Part shown: piece by piece, positions 57,948 to 64,000 of the stretch
How positions within the stretch are numbered: position 1 is the first letter of the stretch
How the letters are laid out: each line of letters starts with the position of its first letter
Assembly: GCA_947503525.1 (NCBI GenBank)
Contig: CANNEA010000003.1
Span: 186,001 to 250,000, forward strand
DNA from: an uncultured Carboxylicivirga sp.
GTDB taxonomy: Bacteria; Bacteroidota; Bacteroidia; Bacteroidales; Marinilabiliaceae
DNA: 64,000 nucleotides
Direction of reading: 5' to 3'
Position numbers and translations under genes: made by a program
Notes under the pieces: generated by a model
What the model saw: only the letters and a program-made list of their open reading frames with translations
What the model was told of the DNA's origin: nothing
Databases searched by the model: none

Positions 57948-58355
57948 TTATCTTAATAGTTGTTCAACGTCTTCAAATTGAATAAGAGACTTTTCGTTTT
58001 CTTTAACGAATTCCAATACTTTATCAACTTTCCGTAAGTTGATGTTTAGCCTAGATCCCAAATCACGGCATAATTGCATTTCTTTTTCGTCAACATTAAG
58101 GTCGACTTTCATCAGTTGAATCACCCTAAAGAACATAAAGAAACGTTCCTTTTCGGTACTTGGTGATTGAAAACTGAATTTGTCAATGTTGTCTTTTATT
58201 TCCTGAAGTTCCGAAGGTTTTATTCCCATGCTGACAGTAACAAATCCTAACCACATGTTTTCGGATGCAATAAGTTGATCATCCGCGTTAGCCATTTTTA
58301 TTAAGGTTGCTGCATAGCATTTCTTTTCATCGAAATAATCGGAGAATTGAAGCAT
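57948..58355 (-). CDS. TerB-family protein
   Basis: 135 residues, all helical. The TerB-like metal-binding arrangement is partly visible: KMANADDQLIASENMWLGFV and LMKVDLNVDEKEMQLCRDLG, each holding an acidic D-x-D/E-x3-E pattern as in the paired sites of TerB, the tellurite-resistance protein fold also found at the N-terminus of DjlA. No other ter gene is present, so tellurite resistance is unlikely. A general stress or metal-binding role is possible. Single gene with terminator on its 3' side. Confidence 0.78.
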   Translation of the reverse strand: MLQFSDYFDEKKCYAATLIKMANADDQLIASENMWLGFVTVSMGIKPSELQEIKDNIDKFSFQSPSTEKERFFMFFRVIQLMKVDLNVDEKEMQLCRDLGSRLNINLRKVDKVLEFVKENEKSLIQFEDVEQLLR

Positions 58356-58432
58356 AGGTTAAGTCGTTTCATTAATGATTTGTGCATAAATATAGCATAA
58401 TTATTAATTGAAAACATATGCAGATACTACTC

Positions 58433-58885
58433 TTAATCTTCTTTTGCTACAAACTTTAAAGAAATTGAATTAACGCAGTGCCTTGTGTTTTTGGATGTAA
58501 ATCCTTCACCTAAAAATACATGTCCAAGATGCCCTTTGCATTTTGTACAGATTATTTCCGTTCTACGTCCATCCTTATCCGGAATTCGTGTTACTGCTCC
58601 TTCAATTTCATCATCAAAACTTGGCCAGCCACAATTTGAATCAAATTTGGTTTTGGATTCATATAGTGGTGCATCACACTGTTTGCAAATGTATGTGCCT
58701 TTGCTTTTATGATTGGTGTATTCTCCGGTATATGGATGCTCAGTACCTTTGTTAAGGATGACACGTTTTTCGTCTTCTGTCAATTCATTTAATACCACTT
58801 TACTTGAATCTTGTGCCATTGTTTGATGTGTTGAGCTTATTATTAATACGATAAAGAATACAATACTTATTATTTTTCTTGCCAT
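58433..58885 (-). CDS. msrB: Exported peptide-methionine (R)-S-oxide reductase
   Basis: 150 residues. Signal peptide [20 protein letters not shown], cleavage near TMAQ, so the enzyme works in the periplasm. The MsrB fold has zinc ligands Cys67, Cys70, Cys113 and Cys116, the GWPSF segment, catalytic Cys137 in [10 protein letters not shown] and a candidate resolving Cys85 in NCGWPS. It restores methionine in oxidised envelope proteins; an external electron donor is needed and not encoded nearby. It has a clear -7 box. Confidence 0.95.
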   Translation of the reverse strand: MARKIISIVFFIVLIISSTHQTMAQDSSKVVLNELTEDEKRVILNKGTEHPYTGEYTNHKSKGTYICKQCDAPLYESKTKFDSNCGWPSFDDEIEGAVTRIPDKDGRRTEIICTKCKGHLGHVFLGEGFTSKNTRHCVNSISLKFVAKED

Positions 58886-58963
58886 GTGTCTTGTAATTGC
58901 TGTATATTTTATGACTTAATTATAGAATTGAGTATTGCTTAATTAAACTAATTATAAATAAAG

Positions 58964-58971
58964 CAAAAGTA
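58964..58971 (-). promoter_or_regulatory. -7 box of msrB
   Basis: The minus strand reads TACTTTTG, an exact TAnnTTTG box, 78 bases before the msrB start codon. Confidence 0.45.
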
Positions 58972-59157
58972 GCTTGAATTTGTTCATGATACTTATTTGA
59001 AATAAAGCAAGCGAATATACTAATTGTCATATTTTGTAAGTTTCAGAAAAACAGATGGATGGCTAGGGTTTCGAATTGTTAGGTTTATCGAACATGGAAT
59101 TGTTTGAAGTGTAGTTGACTGTGTTAAGTTAATGATTGTTAAGCTTTAAGAGCTAGC

Positions 59158-59187
59158 TTTGTTAATTGACTTGTTTTTATATATTTG
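59158..59187 (+). promoter_or_regulatory. Promoter of the etfBA-acyl-CoA dehydrogenase operon
   Basis: TTTG (59158-59161), an 18-base spacer and TATATTTG (59180-59187), an exact -7 box. It predicts a start near 59194 and a short leader, and decides the ATG at 59225 over the frame starting at 59159. Confidence 0.75.
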
Positions 59188-59224
59188 TCATCCGTTAATA
59201 ATTCTTTACCAAAATATTGAAGCG

Positions 59225-60097
59225 ATGGGATTAAAAGTTATTGTTCTTGCTAAGCAAGTTCCTGATACCCGAAATGTTGGCAAGGATGCCATGAAAGCTG
59301 ACGGAACGGTGAACCGTGCGGCATTGCCTGCCATCTTCAATCCTGAGGATTTAAATGCTCTTGAGCAAGCGCTCAGATTGAAAGATAGATACCCTGGAAC
59401 TAAAGTTACTATACTAACAATGGGACCGGGACGTGCAGCTGATATTATTAGAGAAGGTCTTTTTAGAGGAGCCGATGATGGTTATTTGTTAACCGATCGT
59501 GCTTTTGCTGGCTCTGATACCTTAGCTACCTCTTATGCTATTTCGTGTGCCATTAAAAAAATGGATGGGGTTGATTTAATTATTGCTGGTCGTCAGGCCA
59601 TTGATGGTGATACCGCACAAGTTGGACCTCAGGTTGCCGAGAAATTAGGTTTGCCTCAGGTAACATATGCCGAAGAAGTTTTGTCAGCCGACAAAAGTAA
59701 AATGGTTATTAAGCGTCGTTTAGAGCGTGGAGTAGAAACAGTTGAGATGCCTTTACCAGGTGTTATTACTGTTAATGCCAGTGCGCCTGATTGCCGTCCG
59801 CGTAACGCTAAATTAACAATGAAGTTTAAGCACGCGAAAACAATTACAGAACGTCAAGGTGAAGCAGAAGATTATATCGACATGACTGCTGATCGTCCAT
59901 ATCTTAACATTGCAGAGATGAGTGTTAATGATATTGAGTCAGATGCAAAATGGTTAGGTTTAACAGGTTCTCCTACTAAAGTAAAGAAAATTGAGAACGT
60001 TGTTTTCCAGGCGAAAGAGTCAAAACGCTTAACGCCTTCCGATGATGAGATTGATGAGTTAATGAAGGAATTAATTGCTAATCATACAATCGGATAA
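59225..60097 (+). CDS. etfB: Electron transfer flavoprotein, beta subunit
   Basis: 290 residues from the ATG at 59225, which lies just downstream of a promoter. ETF domain: VIVLAKQVPDTRNVGKDAM, NPEDLNALEQALRLKD, VTILTMGPGRAADIIREGLF, the AMP-binding IIAGRQAIDGDTAQVGPQ and TVNASAPDCRPRN. With EtfA it forms a heterodimer that carries electrons between acyl-CoA dehydrogenases and the quinone pool or ferredoxin. The gene order etfB-etfA-acyl-CoA dehydrogenase makes a complete unit. The AMP-site sequence does not by itself show whether it is a bifurcating ETF. Confidence 0.94.
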   Translation: MGLKVIVLAKQVPDTRNVGKDAMKADGTVNRAALPAIFNPEDLNALEQALRLKDRYPGTKVTILTMGPGRAADIIREGLFRGADDGYLLTDRAFAGSDTLATSYAISCAIKKMDGVDLIIAGRQAIDGDTAQVGPQVAEKLGLPQVTYAEEVLSADKSKMVIKRRLERGVETVEMPLPGVITVNASAPDCRPRNAKLTMKFKHAKTITERQGEAEDYIDMTADRPYLNIAEMSVNDIESDAKWLGLTGSPTKVKKIENVVFQAKESKRLTPSDDEIDELMKELIANHTIG

Positions 60098-60159
60098 TTG
60101 TAGACAGCTAATTGGTTTGAATTTTTCAAATCATATGTCGTAATCTTAAATCTTATACA

Positions 60160-61179
60160 ATGAACAGCATATTTGTAATTTGCGAAATAGATGAGGGGAA
60201 AGTAGCCGATGTTAGTCTGGAATTAATGACTAAAGGACGTTCCCTTGCCAATGAACTAAAATGTAAGCTAGAAGCTTTAGTTCTTGGACATAACCTTAAA
60301 GGAGTTGAAAAAGAGTTGTTTCCTTTTGGTGCCGATGTGGTACATGTTGGAGACGACGCTCGCTTAGACCCATATACAACATTACCTCATACATCGGTAA
60401 TTGTTGAATTGTTCCAAAAAGAACAGCCTCAAATAGCTTTATTAGGTGCTACTACACTGGGTCGCGATTTAGGACCACGTGTTTCTTCTGCTTTACAGAG
60501 TGGTTTAACTGCCGACTGTACATCGCTGGTAATTGGCGATCATGAGGATAAAAAAGCTAAAAAAGAATACAAAGACTTATTATATCAGATTCGTCCGGCC
60601 TTTGGTGGTAACATCGTTGCAACCATTATTAATCCTGATTGTCGCCCTCAGATGGCAACAGTTCGTGAAGGAGTAATGAAAAAAGAGGTTTATGACGCAG
60701 CTTTTAAAGGAAAAGTTAATAAGTTGGATATCGATAAGATGTTAAAACCTGAAGATTTAGTGGTGAAAGTAATTGAGCGCCACATGGAAAAATCTAAAGT
60801 TAACATTAAAAACTCTTCGATAATTGTAGCAGGTGGTTACGGTGTTGGGTCAAAAGAAAATTTTGCTCAACTGGAAGAGTTGGCTCATGTGTTAGGTGGT
60901 GAAGTGGGAGCTTCTCGTGCTGCAGTTGATGCTGGCTATGCCAGTCATGAACGTCAGATTGGACAAACGGGTGTTACTGTTCGACCTAAATTATACATTG
61001 CTTGTGGTATTTCTGGTCAGATTCAGCATACAGCTGGTATGGAAGAGTCGTCTATGATTATTGCAATTAATAACGATCCGAATGCACCAATTAATAAAAT
61101 TGCCGATTATGTAATTACAGGTGATTTGGGTGCTATTGTACCAAAATTGATTAAGTTCTATAAGAAGAACACCAAATAG
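60160..61179 (+). CDS. etfA: Electron transfer flavoprotein, alpha subunit
   Basis: 339 residues. N-terminal ETF domain (about 1-190) and the FAD-binding C-terminal domain (about 210-335): GGYGVGSKENFAQLEELAHV, EVGASRAAVDAGYASHERQI, GQTGVTVRPKLYIACGISG, then IAINNDPNAPI and DYVITGDLGAIVPKL are the FAD-binding signature of EtfA. It lies 62 bases after etfB and is co-transcribed. The FAD that moves electrons sits in this C-terminal domain. Confidence 0.95.
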   Translation: MNSIFVICEIDEGKVADVSLELMTKGRSLANELKCKLEALVLGHNLKGVEKELFPFGADVVHVGDDARLDPYTTLPHTSVIVELFQKEQPQIALLGATTLGRDLGPRVSSALQSGLTADCTSLVIGDHEDKKAKKEYKDLLYQIRPAFGGNIVATIINPDCRPQMATVREGVMKKEVYDAAFKGKVNKLDIDKMLKPEDLVVKVIERHMEKSKVNIKNSSIIVAGGYGVGSKENFAQLEELAHVLGGEVGASRAAVDAGYASHERQIGQTGVTVRPKLYIACGISGQIQHTAGMEESSMIIAINNDPNAPINKIADYVITGDLGAIVPKLIKFYKKNTK

Positions 61180-61309
61180 ATTACTAGACAAAAAGATGAT
61201 AGACATGTAGAATAAAGTCTAATCGTCTAGCATCTAAAAATCTATTATCTAATTAAATAAATGTTGGATCATGATACCGATTTATCGGGAATCAATAATA
61301 TAAAACAGA

Positions 61310-63010
61310 ATGGCAAATTTTTTCACAGATAACCCGGATTTGAAGTTCCACCTGGAGCATCCGTTAATGAAAAAGATTGTGGCTCTTAAAGAGCGCAATT
61401 TTGCTGATAAAGATAAATTTGATTATGCACCCATGGACTATGAAGATGCCATGGATAGCTACGAAAAAACCTTAGACATTGTTGGTGAGATTTGTGGTGA
61501 CATTGTTGCCCCAAATGCCGAGAGTGTTGATCAGGAAGGTCCAAAAATTGTTAACAACGAAGTGGTTTACGCCAAAGGAACCCAGGAGAATCTTGATGCC
61601 TTGGTGAAAGCTGGTTTGATGGGAATTACACTCCCTCGTAAATACGATGGTTTGAATTTTCCAATTGTACCTTACATCATGGCAGCAGATATTGTATCAC
61701 GTGCCGATGCTGGTTTTGTGAATATTTGGGGCTTACAGGATTGTGCTGAAACCATTAATGAGTTTGCTGATGACGATCAGAAGGAGCGTTATTTAAAACG
61801 TGTATCGCATGGCGAAACAATGGCTATGGATTTAACTGAGCCAGATGCGGGTTCTGATTTGCAAGCTGTTCAGTTAAAAGCTGAACTTAAAGACGGCAAG
61901 TGGGTACTTAATGGTGTGAAACGTTTCATTACCAACGGTGATGGACATATTGCATTGGTTTTAGCTCGTTCAGAAGAAGGTACGCAAGATGGACGTGGTT
62001 TATCTATGTTTATCTACGATCGCAACGACAAGGCTGTTATTGTACGTCGTTTGGAGAATAAAATGGGTATCAAAGGTTCGCCTACTTGTGAGTTAGTGTT
62101 TAAAGATGCGCCTGCTGAGTTGTGCGGTTCGCGTAAGATGGGATTGATCAAATATGTAATGGCACTAATGAATGGTGCTCGCCTTGGTATTGGCGCCCAA
62201 TCTGTCGGTGTATCTGAATCCGCTTATCGCGAGGCTTTAGCATATGCCAAAGAACGTGAGCAGTTTGGTAAGCCTATCATTCAATTCCCTGCAGTATATG
62301 AGATATTAGCAACAATGAAAGCTAAATTAGATGCATCTCGTACTTTATTGTATGAAACATCGCGTTACGTTGATATCTATAAAACATACATGCACATTTC
62401 TGAAGAGCGTAAACTTGAAAAAGAAGAGCGGAAGGAAATGAAGCGTTACCAGAAGTTGGCTGATTACTTTACACCATTATTGAAAGGTATCACTAGTGAG
62501 TACAGTAATGAACTGGCTTACGATGCAGTTCAGATTCACGGTGGTTCAGGTTTCATGAAAGATTATCCGGTTGAGCGTATTTATCGTGATGCCCGTATTA
62601 CTTCTATCTATGAAGGAACAACGCAATTACAAGTAGTTGCTGCCATACGTGGTGTAACTACTGGTGGTTTGTTAGATCGTATTCGTGAGTTCGAGGTAAT
62701 GGAATTAAAACCTGAATTACATGGTTACCGTCGTACATTAATTGGTATGACTGATGAGTATGAAAGAGCTGTGAAAGCTGTTGTTGATGTTAAGGATTCT
62801 GAGTATTTAGATTTCCAGGCACGCCGATTGGTTGAAATGGCCGGTAACATTGTAATGGGCTACTTGTTATTATTAGATACACAACGTGATGATAAGTTCC
62901 GCGGATCAACAGATATCATGATTAAGAGAGGTAAAGCAGATAACCATTCTAAGGCTGGTTTTATCTTTAATTCTACTATTGATGATCTTGGTTTTTACAA
63001 ACCTGAATAG
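61310..63010 (+). CDS. Acyl-CoA dehydrogenase
   Basis: 566 residues, longer than the usual 380-390 because of an N-terminal extension and a C-terminal helical extension. FAD/acyl-CoA motifs: MAMDLTEPDAGSDLQAVQLK, WVLNGVKRFITNGDGHIALV, IKGSPTCELVFKDAPA, the LAYDAVQIHGGSGFMKDYPV signature and YRDARITSIYEGTTQLQ with the catalytic Glu. The C-terminal part (about 470-566) is an acyl-CoA dehydrogenase C-terminal-type extension. Following etfBA by 130 bases, it should donate electrons to that ETF. The acyl chain specificity is unknown; a propionyl- or butyryl-CoA role is possible. Terminator follows. Confidence 0.93.
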   Translation: MANFFTDNPDLKFHLEHPLMKKIVALKERNFADKDKFDYAPMDYEDAMDSYEKTLDIVGEICGDIVAPNAESVDQEGPKIVNNEVVYAKGTQENLDALVKAGLMGITLPRKYDGLNFPIVPYIMAADIVSRADAGFVNIWGLQDCAETINEFADDDQKERYLKRVSHGETMAMDLTEPDAGSDLQAVQLKAELKDGKWVLNGVKRFITNGDGHIALVLARSEEGTQDGRGLSMFIYDRNDKAVIVRRLENKMGIKGSPTCELVFKDAPAELCGSRKMGLIKYVMALMNGARLGIGAQSVGVSESAYREALAYAKEREQFGKPIIQFPAVYEILATMKAKLDASRTLLYETSRYVDIYKTYMHISEERKLEKEERKEMKRYQKLADYFTPLLKGITSEYSNELAYDAVQIHGGSGFMKDYPVERIYRDARITSIYEGTTQLQVVAAIRGVTTGGLLDRIREFEVMELKPELHGYRRTLIGMTDEYERAVKAVVDVKDSEYLDFQARRLVEMAGNIVMGYLLLLDTQRDDKFRGSTDIMIKRGKADNHSKAGFIFNSTIDDLGFYKPE

Positions 63011-63031
63011 ATATAATAAAGTTTTATCATG

Positions 63032-63058
63032 AGCCCGAGGTGTATACTTCGGGCTTTT
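63032..63058 (+). terminator. Terminator of the etf operon
   Basis: AGCCCGAGGT (63032-63041) pairs with ACTTCGGGCT (63046-63055) with one G-T, loop GTAT, followed by T residues. Confidence 0.88.
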
Positions 63059-63189
63059 ATTGTGCATTGTACTTCAATTTTAAACCTGTGTTCAGGATCT
63101 AATTCTATAGATTTTCTATGTTTTACCGGATTCCTTTTAATAACACAAGCAAAAAAATTACATTTGCATCGCAATATCAAAGCAGTAAT

Positions 63190-64000
63190 ATGTCAAAAGA
63201 AATACAACCAACGCCTTATGTGTTGGAATCGGTGGCAAGTGGAAATCAGTTTGAAGATGAAGGATGGTCGCTGGATGCACCTAACGAATGCACGTTAATA
63301 CGAGCAGTTTACAGTAAAACACAATTAGATGTAAAGGATGCTGAATATGGTGTATTCCGATTCGCAGACTGGTTACCGGTTCATAAAATGTTGCAAGGTT
63401 CTTCCGCTCCTGTAACATTTAAAAGCGAAGGTTTAGCCAATCATTTGGGCTTATCTAATTTATATATCACCTTTAGCGGCTATTGGCCTGAAAAAGGCGC
63501 AAATTTTCGTACATGTTCGTTTAAAGAAACGGAAGCATACTCAGTTGGTGGGCGTTTATCTCTGGATGGAGGGACTGTTTTAGTAGTTGCATCTGCTGGA
63601 AATACAGCGCGTGCTTTTGCCAGGGTTTGTTCTGATAATAATATCCCTCTGTTATTATGTGTTCCTGAGGATAATATTGATGCCATGTGGTTTGATGAGG
63701 CCATAAATGATAATGTCAAATTAGTTGTTACTAAATCTGGAAGCGATTATTTCGATGCTATACATTTATCCAATTTAGCTTGTGAATTGGATGGTTTTAT
63801 TGCTGAGGGAGGTGCTAAAAATGTTGCCCGACGTGATGGTATGGGTACAACCACTTTATCTGCGGTTACTGAAATAGGGAAAATACCGGATTATTACTTT
63901 CAGGCGGTTGGAAGTGGAACAGGAGCTATTGCGGCCTGGGAAGCGAATAAGCGATTAATTGCTGATGGTAGATATGGTAGTAACTTTATGAAGTTGATGG
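63190..64000 (+). CDS. Cysteate synthase / threonine synthase-like PLP enzyme (runs off right edge)
   Basis: The ATG at 63190 opens a frame with no stop to the window end (270 codons). It begins MSKEIQPTPYVLESVASGNQ. GANFRTCSFKETEAYSV carries the PLP lysine in the SFK context of threonine synthase-like enzymes, VVASAGNTARAFARVC is the SxGNT substrate loop, and PDYYFQAVGSGTGAIAAWEA the glycine-rich phosphate loop. The variant TCSFKE instead of TGSFKD, and IAEGGAKNVARRDGMGTT, fit the cysteate synthase branch, which makes L-cysteate from phosphoserine and sulfite. In Bacteroidota this is the first step of sulfonolipid (capnine) synthesis. Threonine synthase is the alternative. Confidence 0.75.
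   Translation, partial: MSKEIQPTPYVLESVASGNQFEDEGWSLDAPNECTLIRAVYSKTQLDVKDAEYGVFRFADWLPVHKMLQGSSAPVTFKSEGLANHLGLSNLYITFSGYWPEKGANFRTCSFKETEAYSVGGRLSLDGGTVLVVASAGNTARAFARVCSDNNIPLLLCVPEDNIDAMWFDEAINDNVKLVVTKSGSDYFDAIHLSNLACELDGFIAEGGAKNVARRDGMGTTTLSAVTEIGKIPDYYFQAVGSGTGAIAAWEANKRLIADGRYGSNFMKLM

Larger units (their letters stand above)
58886..59224. other. 339-bp divergent intergenic region
   Basis: Holds the msrB -7 box (58964-58971) and the etfB promoter (59158-59187). No ORF, RNA gene or strong hairpin is visible between them. Confidence 0.6.

Noticed and set aside
57948-58355. Tellurite resistance operon
   Set aside because: Only a single TerB-like gene is present; no terA, terC, terD or terE is nearby.
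63029-63298. 89-codon ORF before the cysteate synthase gene
   Set aside because: It runs through the etf terminator and overlaps the start of the cysteate synthase gene, which has clear family motifs in another frame.

Overview
The window is an AT-rich chromosomal stretch of a Bacteroidota bacterium, most likely a marine anaerobic or facultative member of the Bacteroidales/Marinilabiliales group. The evidence is the promoter style (a -7 box of the form TAnnTTTG with a -33 TTG/TTTG about 18-19 bases upstream, seen before hup, etfB, the carboxylase operon, SulP and others), the near absence of Shine-Dalgarno sites, and family content: S46 dipeptidyl-peptidase, LytTR regulator, carboxypeptidase-regulatory-like surface protein, PorE-like TPR/propeller protein, geranylgeranylglyceryl-phosphate transferase of the UbiA family and a cysteate synthase. 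I found no tRNA, rRNA, CRISPR array, insertion sequence or prophage; this is core and lineage-specific chromosome rather than an island.

Layout. 1-7 kb: the end of a VTC-polyphosphate-polymerase-like/DUF4956 pair, a GH16-fold protein without catalytic glutamates behind three lysine-rich repeats, a surface protein, a coiled-coil lipoprotein and an SLC13 permease. 6.8-15.8 kb: a U32 (RlhA-like) protein, a Tat-exported DUF362 protein with its DUF6599 partner, an orphan LytTR regulator, TrmH, HU, a WcaF-type acetyltransferase and a membrane-anchored reductive-dehalogenase-like Fe-S protein. 15.9-20.8 kb: a lipoprotein, KdsC, the UbiA-family lipid prenyltransferase, Maf and a DPP11-type S46 peptidase, mostly one co-directional run. 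21.0-27.7 kb: a single 2220-residue gene fusing a PLP aminotransferase-fold domain to a C-terminal HprK/PEPCK-like P-loop kinase domain. 27.8-34.7 kb: a zinc-ribbon protein, a short SSB, SulP, a secreted HExxH protein, an MsbA-like ABC exporter and PurB.

34.7-43.2 kb: an EI24 protein, an 11-copy array of exact 21-bp tandem units, an ECF sigma factor operon ending in DgkA, a cysteine-synthase-like enzyme with a six-cysteine tail, and a three-gene operon that holds the parts of a biotin transcarboxylase (12S-like subunit, small protein, fused 5S-like + biotin carrier). 43.3-50.6 kb: a metallophosphoesterase lipoprotein, a barrel-like protein, NfeD, Tag, a lipoprotein, an FAH-family hydrolase, a DEDDh exonuclease and a PorE-like protein. 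50.8-59 kb: a Tat-lipoprotein superoxide dismutase preceded by a Fur-like palindrome, a KefF/KefC pair, a SpoIIE-type phosphatase, a possible 42-residue membrane peptide, a DUF2520 protein with a terminator-like hairpin ending at its start codon, a TerB-like protein and an exported MsrB. 59.2-64 kb: etfB-etfA-acyl-CoA dehydrogenase and the start of a cysteate synthase that runs off the window.

Metabolic picture (inference): the transcarboxylase-like operon fits propionate/succinate interconversion; the ETF/acyl-CoA dehydrogenase set fits acyl-CoA oxidation or reduction; KdsC, WcaF, MsbA and DgkA serve the envelope; Kef, exported SOD and MsrB answer oxidative or electrophile stress; cysteate synthase points to sulfonolipids. 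The strongest candidates for undescribed biology are the giant aminotransferase-kinase fusion, the 21-bp phased repeat array beside the sigma factor operon, the catalytically altered GH16 protein, and the 3-TM reductive-dehalogenase homologue.
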